Below, piece after piece: positions 42,935 to 55,205 of a DNA stretch of 64,000 nucleotides. Made by a program: the position numbers and the translations under genes. The DNA comes from JADGRB01 sp963835825. GTDB taxonomy: Bacteria > Myxococcota_A > Polyangia > Fen-1088. The stretch spans positions 1 through 64,000 of the forward strand of contig CAWIGZ010000005.1 of NCBI GenBank assembly GCA_963835825.1. Reading direction: 5' to 3'. The notes beneath the pieces are model-generated. The model was not told where the DNA came from. It saw nothing but the letters and a program-made list of their open reading frames with translations, and ran no database searches. How positions within the stretch are numbered: position 1 is the stretch's first letter; every line of letters starts with the position of its first letter.

Positions 42935-44242
42935 ATGAAACGAGCTTTTGTTCTTGGCGTTCCTCTCTTTTTCTCTTCCTTCGTCGCCTGTCAGTCCCAG
43001 TCGCTGACGCCGACGCCGCGTGCCGGCTCCTCGTTGATCCCGGCGCTGACGGTCAACGACGGCTGCTCGGCCTACACCACGGCCACCGATTGTCAGAACG
43101 CGGTCGGCGCGAGCACCGGGACGGCGTTCCCCGCGAGCAAGGTCTGCACCTGGACGCCGGTCGAGGCCTGCCCGGCGGGCGCCTCCTGTCCCTCCGGCGT
43201 CTGCGTGACTGCGAGCGCGTGCGCCGGCTTGACGAACGCGGCCAAGTGTCAGGCCGACGCCAACTGCGTCTGGTCGGCGATCTTGGCGACGGCTTCCGCG
43301 CCGGCGCTCTGTCCCGTCGGTCAGGACTGCAGCGGCGGCGGATTCTGCTTCGACCGCGGCGCGTCGGGCGACACCTGTCTCTGCGTCCAGCCGCTCGCTT
43401 GCCCGGCCAACGGCGCCTGCCCGCCGGTCCAGTGCGACTGTCCGCCGCCGACGCCGGTCGACGCCGGCAGCGTGGGAAGCGGCGGTGGCGGAACGTGCAC
43501 CTGCGGCTGCCCGGCCTGCCTGCCCGGCGAGGTCTGCCCGCCGTGTGATTGCACCTGCGGCACCGGCGGCGCGAGCGGGGGCGGTGGAACAGGAGGCAGC
43601 GGCGGCACGGGCGGTTGCGGCGGCGACGCGACCGGGGGCGGCAGCGGCACAGGAACCTGTACCTGCAACTGCCCGAACTGTCCTGTGGGCGCGCTCTGTC
43701 CGGCTTGCAGCTGCGCCTGCAGCAACGGCGCGACCACCACCACCATGACTCCGTCGTCCGGGACGGGCGGCGCATCGGGATCCGGCACGGTCACCGGCGG
43801 CACGGGGAGCACCGGATCGCCGACCATCGTTTGTAGCTGCCCCGCCTGTCCGGCCGGCGCCGCCTGTGCACCCTGCGACTGCGGCGCGCCGCCGCCGGCC
43901 GATCCCTGCACGGCGCACACCGACGCCGCCTCTTGCACCGCCGACACCGCTGACGCGTGCGGCTGGACCTCGCTGGCCATCGAGTGCATCACCGCCCCCT
44001 GCCCGACCGGCGCGTGTGCGCAGCTGAAACCGGTTCCGCCCGTCGACGCCGGCGTGGGCGGCTCCGGCAGCGCGGGTTGCGGTTGTGCTTGCCCGGCTTG
44101 CGCCGCGGGCGCGGCCTGCCCTCCTTGCGCGTGCAACTGCTGTCCGGCGCCCACGCCGCAGGGAACGCCGGTGACGCTGCAGCCGCAACCCGTCGGGGGC
44201 AGCGGGACGGCCTCGGGCGGAGCGGTCTCGGGCGCTCTCTAA
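42935..44242 (+). CDS. Cys-module lipoprotein with Gly/Ser spacers
   Basis: 435 residues. Lipobox 'PLFFSSFVAC'. Two recurring Cys modules are visible. Type A, three copies, has a C...C...C-x-W pattern ('VCTWTP', 'NCVWSA', 'ACGWTS'), each ended by 'C...CPTGAC'-like Cys. Type B, four close copies near residues 186, 240, 298 and 381, follows C-x-C-x-CPxCxxGxxCxPCxCxC ('CTCGCPACLPGEVCPPCDC', 'CTCNCPNCPVGALCPACSC', 'CSCPACPAGAACAPCDC', 'CGCACPACAAGAACPPCAC'). Gly/Ser/Thr spacers separate them. Surface or periplasmic; metal binding or a disulfide-rich structural role is conceivable. No family recognised. Confidence 0.7.
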   Translation: MKRAFVLGVPLFFSSFVACQSQSLTPTPRAGSSLIPALTVNDGCSAYTTATDCQNAVGASTGTAFPASKVCTWTPVEACPAGASCPSGVCVTASACAGLTNAAKCQADANCVWSAILATASAPALCPVGQDCSGGGFCFDRGASGDTCLCVQPLACPANGACPPVQCDCPPPTPVDAGSVGSGGGGTCTCGCPACLPGEVCPPCDCTCGTGGASGGGGTGGSGGTGGCGGDATGGGSGTGTCTCNCPNCPVGALCPACSCACSNGATTTTMTPSSGTGGASGSGTVTGGTGSTGSPTIVCSCPACPAGAACAPCDCGAPPPADPCTAHTDAASCTADTADACGWTSLAIECITAPCPTGACAQLKPVPPVDAGVGGSGSAGCGCACPACAAGAACPPCACNCCPAPTPQGTPVTLQPQPVGGSGTASGGAVSGAL

Positions 44243-44348
44243 GCTCGCGAAAATCGCCGCCCCGGGGCGCGCGCCGGCATTGACTCCTACCGGCCCCGCT
44301 GGGAGACTGCGCGCCGTCCGTTTCACCCAGTCTTTTAAGGAGTCTTTC

Positions 44349-45602
<1,254 letters not shown>

Positions 45603-45614
45603 GCACGATTCAAA

Positions 45615-45644
45615 CCCGCGGCCCGCTCGGTGCGGGGCCGCGGG
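45615..45644 (+). terminator. GC-rich hairpin after metK
   Basis: CCCGCGGCCC pairs with GGGCCGCGGG around a 10-base loop, 12 bases after the metK stop. No T tract follows. It lies between converging metK and dacB and may serve both. A related shorter repeat (GCGGCCCGCTC.GTGCGGGG) follows at once and runs into the dacB end. Confidence 0.6.
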
Positions 45645-45656
45645 CATGCGGCCCGC

Positions 45657-47450
45657 TCAGTGCGGGGCGGCGGGGATGTAGCGGGGGAGCGACGGCCGGG
45701 CGGGCTCCTTGCAACAGACCGTCTGGACCGGGTTGGGGGCCTTCGTCGGAGCGGGCGCTGACGGCGGCAGCTCTTCTTGCCCTTCGGCAGCCTCCTCGCC
45801 GGACTCGAGATCCGGCGTCGGGCTCAGCGGTGTCGCCTCGGGACCGAGCTGGTTTCGCTTCCCCTGCGCCTCGCGCACGTAGCGCATCATGGCGTTCACA
45901 CAGGTCACCTGCGCGCCCCGCACCGCGGCCAGGCTCCGCCCGCGCAGCCCTTCGACCAGGATCGAAAAGGCCAGCACGTCGGGCCCGTCGCCCACCAGCC
46001 CCGACAGGCAGGATTTTCCGCGCAACGTGCCGGTCTTGGCCCGCACCCGTTCGGCGGCCAGCGTCCCCTTGAACCGGTTGCGGGTCGTTCCGTCGACGCC
46101 GCCGACCGAGAGCGACTGCAGGATCTCCGGCCCGAGGCGGGGATCGAGGTAGAGCGAGCGCAGCAACGCGGCCATCGCGTCGGCGGTGATCCGGTTGGCG
46201 TGGCCCAAACCAGAGCCGTTGCGCGGGACGTAGCTGGACGGGGGGAGGCCCAGCTCGCCGATCACCTCGCGCAGGAGGTGGACTCCCTTTTCACCGGTCG
46301 GCGCGCCGCCGTAGACCTCGGCGCCCGCGGCCTCGAGGACGCGCTCGGCATAGTCGTTCTCCGAGTCCTTGTTGATCTTGCGCAGCAGGATCCCGAGCGG
46401 CGCCGATTCGTGCAGCGCCAGCAGCGGCCGCGCGCGGCCCGAGCGCAGCGGCGGCGTCGGCTCGACGCGCGCGTCGTCGCGCACCGCGATCCCGGCCGCG
46501 GCCAGCGACGCCCGCATCAGCGCCGCCGCGTAGAGCGCCTGGTGCGGGACGCGTCGGCGGAAGAGCAGCGCGCCGCGCCCGAGCCCGATGCGGCCGTCGA
46601 CGTCGATCTGAATGCGCGACCCGGCGACCGACAGCCAGACGGTGACCCGGGAACGGCTGTGGGCCTTGGTGTGCACGGTGTCGTGGACGATGAAGGACGG
46701 ATCAGCCGGGTTGGTCGTCACCTCGGCCAGAAGACCGGCCTCCGCCCCCGGCCGCACGCGCACCAGCATGAGCCCGTGGTCCACCACCAACGGCACCCGC
46801 GGCGACAGCTTGCCGAGCGCCTCCAGCTTGGCGTCGTCGGCCGTCCGGGCACCGCCGTCGTCGTCGCCCCCCTCCTCATCGGCGACCGGCTCGTCGGCGC
46901 CGAGACGCCGCGGGTCGGCCACCACCGCGCCGGCGATGCTCCGGACACCACGGCGCGCCAGCTCCGCGGCCATGGCGTCGAGATCGGCGCTGCTCACCGT
47001 GGGATCGCCGCTGCCGCGCAGGTAGACGTCGCCGACCACCACGCCGTCGGCCGTCGGCGCCGCGCCGGTCAGCTCCGTTCGAAAGCGCCAGTCGGCCCCG
47101 AGGCGCATCAGCGCGGTCGTCGTGGCCAGCACCTTCTGGTTGGAGGCGGGGTCCATCAGCACCGTCCCGCGGGTCTCGAAGAACAGCCGCCCGGTGCGCG
47201 CCTCGATGACCCGCATCCCCACCCGCGTCCGGCGGAGCGCGCTGTCGTGCAGGATCTCGCGCAACGCCGTCTGCATCCGGACGATGCGGTCGTGGTCGCG
47301 ATCCTGCGGCGGCGGCTCGGGCGCGGTGTCGGTCACGCGTGCCTGCTTGACCGGCGCCGGCGTCGCGTGGTGATGAGCCACGGCGGCGCGCGCGACCGAG
47401 ACGTCGGCCGCGCCGAGGCAAATGAGGAATGCGAGCAGGCGCTTGGTCAC
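45657..47450 (-). CDS. dacB: D-alanyl-D-alanine carboxypeptidase/endopeptidase (PBP4)
   Basis: Periplasmic penicillin-binding protein 4 (S13 family) that trims peptidoglycan peptides. 597 residues, intact. Signal peptide ~1-25; SxxK as 'DPASNQKVLATTTALMRLG'; large inserted domain; SxN as 'KINKDSENDYAERVL'; KTG as 'VRAKTGTLRGKSCLSG'. 'GDVYLRGSGDPTVSSADLDA' is typical of the family. An Asp/Glu-rich patch interrupts the insert near 190-205. The C-terminal ~75 residues are Pro/Ala-rich with 'VCCKEP', an uncommon extension. Converges with metK. Confidence 0.92.
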   Translation of the reverse strand: MTKRLLAFLICLGAADVSVARAAVAHHHATPAPVKQARVTDTAPEPPPQDRDHDRIVRMQTALREILHDSALRRTRVGMRVIEARTGRLFFETRGTVLMDPASNQKVLATTTALMRLGADWRFRTELTGAAPTADGVVVGDVYLRGSGDPTVSSADLDAMAAELARRGVRSIAGAVVADPRRLGADEPVADEEGGDDDGGARTADDAKLEALGKLSPRVPLVVDHGLMLVRVRPGAEAGLLAEVTTNPADPSFIVHDTVHTKAHSRSRVTVWLSVAGSRIQIDVDGRIGLGRGALLFRRRVPHQALYAAALMRASLAAAGIAVRDDARVEPTPPLRSGRARPLLALHESAPLGILLRKINKDSENDYAERVLEAAGAEVYGGAPTGEKGVHLLREVIGELGLPPSSYVPRNGSGLGHANRITADAMAALLRSLYLDPRLGPEILQSLSVGGVDGTTRNRFKGTLAAERVRAKTGTLRGKSCLSGLVGDGPDVLAFSILVEGLRGRSLAAVRGAQVTCVNAMMRYVREAQGKRNQLGPEATPLSPTPDLESGEEAAEGQEELPPSAPAPTKAPNPVQTVCCKEPARPSLPRYIPAAPH

Positions 47451-47508
47451 GTCATCACGTCGTCGTCGATCCGCTGTCGTCGGTGTTCATCGTAGTCCTT
47501 CGGCGTCG

Positions 47509-48219
47509 TCATCGGGCGGCCGCGCACCGGAACCCGAGATCGCCGTCGCGGTGGTCGGGGGCCCAGGCGTTCCGGTTGGCGGCGCGCGGTCCGACGAAGA
47601 AGGTGCAACAGGAGCCCCCGCGCACCACGCGCCGGCCGGGATCTTCATCGTACTTGTCCGCCACCCATTCCCAGACGTTGCCCCCCATGTCGAGCAGGCC
47701 ATACGGGCTGGCGCCGGCCGGATATTGTCCGACGGCGACCGGATGGCCCGGATTCTTGCCGGCGCACGGACCTTCGCCCTCGAACGTCCCCCAGTTGGCA
47801 CGCGCGCAGTCGAGGTCGTTTCCCCACGGGTACTCACGCCCGTCGGTCCCGCGCGCCGCCTTCTCCCACTCGACCTCGGTCGGAAGGCGGCCGCCCGCGA
47901 ACTTGCAGTACGCCTGCGCGTCGTTCCAGTCGACGCCCGTGACGGGGAGCTTGCCGTCGGGCCCCTCGGCGGCGGCCCCGTCGGAGGTCGCCTTGCAGCG
48001 ACCGGCCGCCACGCAGGCCGCGTAGTCGGCGCGGGTGACCTCGGTGCGATCGATGGCGAACGACTTGACGGTCGCCTTGCGCGCCGGACGCTCGTCCTCG
48101 TCACCGCGCGTGCTCCCCTGCGTGAATGGTCCAGCCGGGATGGCCACCCGATCGTGCGGCGGGCGATTGACGTGCGCGGCCCCCGCCAGGATCGCGGCCG
48201 AGATGAGCCACCGCACCAT
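47509..48219 (-). CDS. formylglycine-generating-enzyme-like (SUMF1) protein
   Basis: 236 residues with a short signal-like start. FGE-sulfatase domain: 'VAIPAGPFTQGSTRGDEDER', 'RTEVTRADYAACVAAGRC', 'PVTGVDWNDAQAYCKFAGGR', 'LPTEVEWEKAARGTDGREYP', 'YGLLDMGGNVWEWVADKYDE', 'VVRGGSCCTFFVGPRAANRN', 'LGFRCA'. True FGEs oxidise a Cys in sulfatases; most bacterial relatives with this short length have other or unknown roles. No sulfatase is nearby. Downstream of the MerR-TPR gene. Confidence 0.85.
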   Translation of the reverse strand: MVRWLISAAILAGAAHVNRPPHDRVAIPAGPFTQGSTRGDEDERPARKATVKSFAIDRTEVTRADYAACVAAGRCKATSDGAAAEGPDGKLPVTGVDWNDAQAYCKFAGGRLPTEVEWEKAARGTDGREYPWGNDLDCARANWGTFEGEGPCAGKNPGHPVAVGQYPAGASPYGLLDMGGNVWEWVADKYDEDPGRRVVRGGSCCTFFVGPRAANRNAWAPDHRDGDLGFRCAAAR

Positions 48220-48228
48220 GGCGGAAGT

Positions 48229-49155
48229 TTAGTCGAGCCGCTGGATGAGTGCGCGTGCCTGTTCAGCCCAGGGGGTCGCTTCCGGCTCCAGCGACAGGTA
48301 ATGCTCGAGGTGGGCGCGCGCGGCGGCCCGGCCCCCCAGCCGCTCGAGCGCGACCGCCAGGTTGTAATGGGCGTCGGCGAAGTCGGGCGCGGTCTGCAAC
48401 ACGCGGCGCAGCTCGGCCACGGCCAGCTCGAGATCCCCGTTCTCCAGGACAAGGTTGGCCAGGTTGAAGCGTGCCTCGGGCTGATCCGGATCGAGCGCCA
48501 GCGCCGCCTCGAACGCCTCGCGCGCCGCCGCCGTGTCACCCCGCCGGTACGCGAGGCTGCCGAGGTTGGTGCGCGCCGCGGCCAGCCCGGCGTCCAGCGC
48601 CAGCGCCTCCCGGTAGCACTGTTCGGCCCGCGCGTCTCCCTCCCCGCCGTTGCTGAGCTCGGCGCGCGTCCCCTCGACGAACCAGTCGTACGCCTGCCGC
48701 TTGGTCCCCGGCGCCTCGGCCATCCGGAGCTCGATCGCCTTCGACGCCGATCGGCCCCCCTCGACCGAGCCCATCGCGCCGGAATGCCCGGCCAGCTCCG
48801 CCAGGCCGAAGTCGAACAGCTTCTGGCCGGACGATTCGAAGGCGCTCCCCTCGTCGACCACCACCAGCTTGGTGCCGTCGAAGGCGACCCGCATCCGGTC
48901 GAGCGGCCGGTCGACATGCGGCAGCGTGGCGCGCACCTCCTCGATCGCCTTGCGGATCTCACCCGCCTTGAAGCCCCGGTCGACCAGCTCCTTGGCCGCC
49001 TTGACGCTCACCAGGTCCTGGAACGAATAGTGCGGCTTGCCGCCCCGCCGCACCGACGGCCCGACGAAGCCGACCTGCGCCCAGTAGCGCAGCTTGCTCT
49101 CCGGCACCCCGAGAATCTTGGCGGCCCCGGCGAAGCTGTACATGGCGTCGTCCAT
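48229..49155 (-). CDS. MerR-type HTH protein fused to TPR repeats
   Basis: 308 residues from ATG 49155. The N-terminus is a MerR-type winged HTH: 'YSFAGAAKILGVPESKLRYW', 'AQVGFVGPSVRRGGKPHYSF', 'QDLVSVKAAKELVDRGFKAG'. A middle part ('IEEVRATLPHVDRPLDRMRV') precedes TPR units ('EQCYREALALDAGLAAARTN', 'LGSLAYRRGDTAAAREAFEA', 'FADAHYNLAVALERLGGRAA'). TPRs instead of a ligand-binding domain suggest regulation by protein contact. Intact. Confidence 0.85.
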   Translation of the reverse strand: MDDAMYSFAGAAKILGVPESKLRYWAQVGFVGPSVRRGGKPHYSFQDLVSVKAAKELVDRGFKAGEIRKAIEEVRATLPHVDRPLDRMRVAFDGTKLVVVDEGSAFESSGQKLFDFGLAELAGHSGAMGSVEGGRSASKAIELRMAEAPGTKRQAYDWFVEGTRAELSNGGEGDARAEQCYREALALDAGLAAARTNLGSLAYRRGDTAAAREAFEAALALDPDQPEARFNLANLVLENGDLELAVAELRRVLQTAPDFADAHYNLAVALERLGGRAAARAHLEHYLSLEPEATPWAEQARALIQRLD

Positions 49156-49166
49156 GGTCAAAACGA

Positions 49167-49646
49167 TCAGAAGGTCGCTTCCACGTCGATGTCGATGAAG
49201 ACCTTGGCCGCCTGGGCGCGGATGGCCACGTGGGTCCGCACCGACTTGGGCGTCGCCTCCGCCACCCGCGCCGCCTCGCGGGCGGCCAGCGCCTCGACGC
49301 GGGCGCCGGCCTCCGCGTCGCTCTCCAGCAGCGCCGCCAGCCGGCGCGCCGTCCCGGCGTCGCAGGAGTCGCGCAGCAGCAGCTCCAGCGACGGCAGATC
49401 GATCGTCAGCATCGTCGACCCGAAGTAGGCGTCGCGCCCGTTGCGGTTGCTGCGCTGCCCCTCGGAGATCACCTCGGCCCGCGACAGCACCAGATCCAGC
49501 GCCGTGCGCGACAGCCGCTCGCGCACCTCCCGCTCGAACAGGGCGATCTGCGTGGCGCGGGCCATGGGCCGGCGCGCGGCCAGCGCTGGTTGCGCCGCCG
49601 CCTCCGGCGCCGGCTCGGGAGAGCGTGACCGCCTGCGTTCCGTCAT
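49167..49646 (-). CDS. hypothetical protein
   Basis: 159 residues from ATG 49646. Ala/Arg-rich start, then 'ARATQIALFEREVRERLSRT', 'ALDLVLSRAEVISEGQRSNR', 'STMLTIDLPSLELLLRDSCD', 'VRTHVAIRAQAAKVFIDIDV'. A helical plus strand pattern, no signal peptide, intact, 11 bases before the MerR-TPR gene and likely in its operon. No family recognised. Confidence 0.6.
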   Translation of the reverse strand: MTERRRSRSPEPAPEAAAQPALAARRPMARATQIALFEREVRERLSRTALDLVLSRAEVISEGQRSNRNGRDAYFGSTMLTIDLPSLELLLRDSCDAGTARRLAALLESDAEAGARVEALAAREAARVAEATPKSVRTHVAIRAQAAKVFIDIDVEATF

Positions 49647-49768
49647 GACTGCCAAGAGGGGGACCGAGACAAGGGGATTGGTCGAAAGGGGGACAAGGAA
49701 GCGGCGATCGTATCAAGGTTGGAGGCCGGAGCGCAAAAATGCCCCCTGTCGGGTTATGCTGTCGGGTG

Positions 49769-51278
<1,510 letters not shown>

Positions 51279-51283
51279 GGACC

Positions 51284-52240
51284 ATGAAGCTCCTCTTCGT
51301 CATGGATCCGCTGGCCCGGCTGCAGATCGCCGGGGACACCACGTTCGCCATCATGCTGGCGGCGCAGGCCCGCGGCCACGAGATCTGGTTTTGCGAGCCG
51401 CGCCACCTCTCGCTCGAGCACGCCGACGCCGTGGCGCGCGCCTGGCCGGTGACCGTCCGGCGGGTCGTCGGCGATCACTACCTGCTCGGGCCGCAGGCCT
51501 CGGTGCCGCTCGCCAGCTGCAACGCCGTGTTCATGCGCAAGGACCCGCCGTTCGACCTCGACTATTACTTCGCCACGCTGATGCTCGAGCGGGCCCGCGG
51601 GCGCACGCTGATCATCAACGACCCGCGCGGCCTGCGCGAGCAGAACGAAAAGCTGGCGGTGCTGGAGTTCCCCGAGCTCTGTCCGCCCACCATCGTCACC
51701 CGCGAGACCAACCGGCTCCGCTCGTTCCTGGCCGAGCAGGAGGGGGAGATGGTGGTCAAGCCCCTCGACGCCTCGGGCGGCTTCGGCGTGTTTCACGTCC
51801 GGCGCGGCGATCCGAACACCGGCGCCATCCTCGAGCAGTCGACCAACCTCGGCCGCCGCTGGATCATGGCCCAGAAGTACCTGCCCGAGGTCCGGCGCGG
51901 CGACAAGCGGATCCTGCTGGTCGACGGGGCGCCGCTCTGCGCGGTGCTGCGGGTGCCGGCGCCCGACGACGCCCGCGGCAACCTCCACGTCGGCGCCAAG
52001 CCGATGGCCACCAAGCTCGATGACCGCGATCAGGCGATCGTGCGCGCGCTCGGCCCCTGGCTGCGCGAGCGGGGACACTTCTTCGTCGGCCTGGACGTGA
52101 TCGGCGGCTGGCTGACCGAGGTGAACGTCACCAGCCCCACCGGCATCCTCGAGGCGAACGTGCTCTACGACGACGCCTACGAGGTCAAGGTGCTCGAGCT
52201 CCTGGAACAGAAGATCACGCAGAAGATCGCGGCCGGATGA
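51284..52240 (+). CDS. gshB: glutathione synthetase
   Basis: ATP-grasp enzyme joining gamma-glutamylcysteine and glycine. 318 residues, intact, from ATG 51284. Seen: 'MKLLFVMDPLARLQIAGDTT', 'FMRKDPPFDLDYYFATLMLE', 'LIINDPRGLREQNEKLAVLE', 'MVVKPLDASGGFGVFHV', 'RWIMAQKYLPEVRRGDKRIL', 'VGLDVIGGWLTEVNVTSPTG'. Cytoplasmic. Six bases after the response regulator and overlapping the porin-like gene by ATGA. gshA is not in the window. Confidence 0.95.
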   Translation: MKLLFVMDPLARLQIAGDTTFAIMLAAQARGHEIWFCEPRHLSLEHADAVARAWPVTVRRVVGDHYLLGPQASVPLASCNAVFMRKDPPFDLDYYFATLMLERARGRTLIINDPRGLREQNEKLAVLEFPELCPPTIVTRETNRLRSFLAEQEGEMVVKPLDASGGFGVFHVRRGDPNTGAILEQSTNLGRRWIMAQKYLPEVRRGDKRILLVDGAPLCAVLRVPAPDDARGNLHVGAKPMATKLDDRDQAIVRALGPWLRERGHFFVGLDVIGGWLTEVNVTSPTGILEANVLYDDAYEVKVLELLEQKITQKIAAG

Positions 52241-53380
52241 TCCGGGCGCTTCGCGCGCCCGCGGCGTGCGTGGCGCTCATCGCCGTCGCGGGCGGTGCCT
52301 CCCGCGCGGCGGCCGGCGAAGCCGACGGCCCGGACCGGCGTTCGAGCGCGGCTGCCTCTGAAACCGAACCGCTCGTCCTGCTGGTGCAGGGGGACGCGCT
52401 CCTCGCGTCGAAGCCGAACCTGGCCGAGGATCCCCGGGACGCGCCCGCCGGCCCGGCGCTGCGGCTGCGGCGCCTGCGCGTGGGCGACGACGGAAGGATC
52501 GGCGACTTTCGCCTGCGGCTGCTGTTCGAAGGAGACGCGGACACCGCGGCGGGGACGCCGTTCACGCCGCTTGCCGGGGGGCGCCTGCCGTTCGGCGGCT
52601 CGGTGCGCGTGACGGAGGCGTATGTGGCGTGGGCGGCCCACCGGGCCTTCCAGCTGGTGGCCGGCTCGTTGCGCGTTCCCTTCTCGCTCACCCGGCAGGT
52701 CGACGAGGGCGAGCTGCGCCTGCCCGAGCGGGCCGCCTTCGCCGACGCGTTCCTCGCCGACTATCGCGCTCGGCGCGGCGCTGAGAGGAGACCTCGGCGA
52801 AATCATCTACCAGGCAGCCGTGATGAGCCCCGATCCGGTGCTCGACGGCCAGCTGTTCGACCACGGCGTGCTGGTCGCCGGCCGGCTGGTGGCGGAGCCG
52901 CTCGGGCCGGTGGGGCTGACCCCCTGGCGGCGCGCCGAGTCCGATCCCTGGTACGACTGGTTCCGGTTCGCCGCCGGGGTTTCGGTCCTTTACGGCACGC
53001 TGGCGGCGCCCCGCACGCTGGCCCTCGATCCAGAGCTCACCGCGCAGTGGCGCTGGCTGGTCGTCACCGCCGAGTATCTGTTTTCGGTGCGCTACGCGAA
53101 CGGCCTGGCGACCGTCCCCGGCAGCACCCAGCAGGGGGCGGCCATCGAGCCCGGCGTCACCTGGCTGTCCCGCCGTCTGGATCTGGTCGCGCGCGGCTCG
53201 TGGGAACGGGCGGCCTCCGTGAACGTGTGGGCCGTCGGCGCCGGCCTCACCGCCTACGCGCCCGACCCGCGCTTCCGCCTCAACGCCGGTTTCGAGCGCC
53301 GCTGGACCCAGCCGGGCACGCCCGGCGTGGACGGCGGATCCTACTGGGCGATCGTGCGGCTGGCGGTCGTCGTCAATTGA
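52237..53380 (+). CDS. porin-like outer-membrane beta-barrel protein, frameshifted
   Basis: Signal peptide ~1-27 ('ALIAVAGGASRAAAG'), then strands with alternating residues: 'LRLRRLRVGDDGRIGDFRLR', 'VTEAYVAWAAHRAFQLVAGS', 'LRVPFSLTRQVDEGELRLPE'. A break near 52775 shifts the rest: 'DLGEIIYQAAVMSPDP', 'LTAQWRWLVVTAEYLFSVRY', 'VWAVGAGLTAYAPDPRFRLN', ending '...AIVRLAVVVN'. The 'R..RL...G' and 'EAYV' pattern resembles phosphate-selective-porin-like proteins. About 380 residues. Overlaps gshB by four bases and converges with the next gene. Confidence 0.6.
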
Positions 53381-54409
53381 TCCGCTCGCCCCCCGGCGTC
53401 GTCTTGGGCGCGGGCGCGACGTGGTGGTGGTGCTTCTTGACCGGCTTGGGCGCGATCGATTCGTCGTTGGCCGACGGGGGAGGGGGTGCCGCCGCCGGCG
53501 ACCTCTTCTTCGCGTCGGGGCAGCCGTTCTTGGCGGGATCGGACGACGCGACGCCAGGCCTCGTCGCGCAGGCGTCGTCGGCGTCGGAGATGCCGTCGCC
53601 GTCCGAATCGATGAACGGACAGCCGAGCCGCTTCGGATCGGGCGTGGGTCCGGGCGGCGTGACCGGGCAGGGGTCGTCGACGTCGGGTATGCCGTCGCCG
53701 TCCTCGTCGTTCTCGGGACAGCCGGGGCGGAACGGATCGGGGTGCTTGCCCGCGGGGACGTCCTTGCACTGATCTTCGTCGTCGGCGACGCCGTCGCGAT
53801 CGGTGTCGGGAATCGTGATGTGCCAGGCGCCCCGGCGGGTGTGCGGCTCGGAGGTGGACTTGGGGGCCAGCGCCGCCCGACCGAAGTGGTAGGTGAAGCG
53901 CCGCGCCGATGCTCCAGGCGAGGCCGTCGTTGCTGTCGCGCCGATCGGGGTTGATGAAATCGCCGTAGCGGAAGTAGGGCCCGATGGCGAGGCCGGGCAC
54001 GTCCGGCAGGTCGAAGTCGATCCCCAGCCCGATGTCGAACCCGAACGTCCAGGCATAGCCCGGTCGAGGCCGGCCCCAGCGCCAGGTCCGCGTAGGAACG
54101 ACCCCAGTTCCAGGTGAACGGCTCGAACCGCGTCCCGAGGCCCAGCATGAGGGCGTGGTTCGGACCCGGCAGCCACCACTGCCGCAAGGCGAGGAGGGCG
54201 GCGAAGCCGTGGTTGATGTCGTAAGAGGCGTGCACGGACGTGAAGAACAGCGTCGAGTCGTTGCTGGGAAATACGTTGAAGTCGGTGATGGTGCCGCCGG
54301 CGCCGACCTCGAGCCCCAGCGCCAGGCGCAACGTCCAGTCCTCGTTGGCGGCCGCGGACTGGTCGCGTGACATCAACGGCGCGGCCGCGACGGGGCGGCC
54401 GCCCGCCAA
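53373..54409 (-). CDS. outer-membrane protein with thrombospondin type 3 repeats, frameshifted
   Basis: N-terminal barrel-like region from ~54409: 'DWTLRLALGLEVGAGGTITD', 'STLFFTSVHASYDINHGFAA', 'LGLGTRFEPFTWNWGRSYAD'; after breaks near 54065 and 53900, 'LAIGPYFRYGDFINPDRRDS', 'AWSIGAALHLPL', then calcium-binding type 3 repeats 'DTDRDGVADDEDQC', 'DEDGDGIPDVDDPC', 'DSDGDGISDADDAC'. The tail is Pro/Lys/His-rich ('KPVKKHHHHVAPAPK'). OmpA-like surface proteins of this layout are common in deltaproteobacterial lineages. The start is uncertain because a further break lies in a G8 run near 54470. Confidence 0.65.
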
Positions 54410-54597
54410 CCACCGAGGCAGACGAGACCAACCGCCATGGCGATCGGCAGCAGGCGCCGGCCGACGCCCCCCCCTCGTGCTCTACGCGACTCGCTCGTCA
54501 TGGTGCGCATATTGCCAGAATCGCCCGCCGACCACGAAGATCCCGATCGCCGGCAATGAGGCGTCGTCGAGATTTATTCGGATCGAAAGCGGATTAA
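54410..54597. other. short region without a gene
   Basis: Between two leftward genes. The right part (54520-54600) is less GC-rich, with AATTTATTCGGATCG-like sequence that may hold the promoter of the outer-membrane protein gene. Confidence 0.3.
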
Positions 54598-55195
54598 CTA
54601 AAGGGCCGACAGCGAGTTGAGGGCGCGATTAGCGGAGACCCGGCAATCGGCGCCCGGGCCAGCGAGCGCCTCCAGATGCCGGCGCCCCTCCGGCCAGTCG
54701 CCCAGGCCGGAATCGGCGTTGAGGTGTCCTTTTCTTCCAGCGTCGACGAAGGCGGCCCCCCAGGCGGCGGCGAAGGCCCGGGCCCGCGGCAGGGTCACAT
54801 AAGGATCGTCCCCGCTGGCCACGACGGTGGCGGCGAACGGCAGGGGCGCCGTCGGCATCGGCGCGAACGTTCGGGTCTCGGGCGGGGTGCGCTCCGGCGA
54901 ATCGACGTCGGCCGGCGCGACCAGCAGCGCGGCGGCGATCCGCGCGGCGCCCGGGCGCGGACGCCAGGTGCGCGACCAGCGCGCAGCCGAGGCTGTGCGC
55001 CACCAGCACGACGGGCTCGGGCGCCGCCGCGACGGCGCCCTCCAGGGCCGACCGCCATTCGGCGCAATCGGGATGGTCCCAGTCCCGCTGCGCGACGCGA
55101 ACGGTCCGCGGGTAGAGCGACTCCCACCGCGATTGCCAGTGCGTGGGGCCCGAGCCGTTCAGCCCCGGCACGATCAACACCAACGGCGAGCTCAC
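54598..55195 (-). CDS. RBBP9/YdeN-type alpha/beta-hydrolase, frameshifted
   Basis: 'LVLIVPGLNGSGPTHWQSRW' and 'EPVVLVAHSLGCALVAHLA' (nucleophile in HSLG) are typical of the RBBP9/YdeN hydrolases. A break near 54955 shifts the end: 'MPTAPLPFAATVVASGDDPY', 'VTLPRARAFAAAWGAAFVDA', 'RKGHLNADSGLGDWPEGRRH' (catalytic Asp in SGDDPY, His in GHLN). About 198 residues if repaired. GTG 55195 is the likely start, 11 bases after the upstream gene. Substrate unknown. Confidence 0.8.
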
Positions 55196-55205
55196 GCGCC
55201 GGGTC

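Noticed and set aside
44243..44348. SAM riboswitch before metK
   Set aside because: The 106-base leader has no recognisable SAM-I/II/III core and no attenuator pair; only a good ribosome site is seen.
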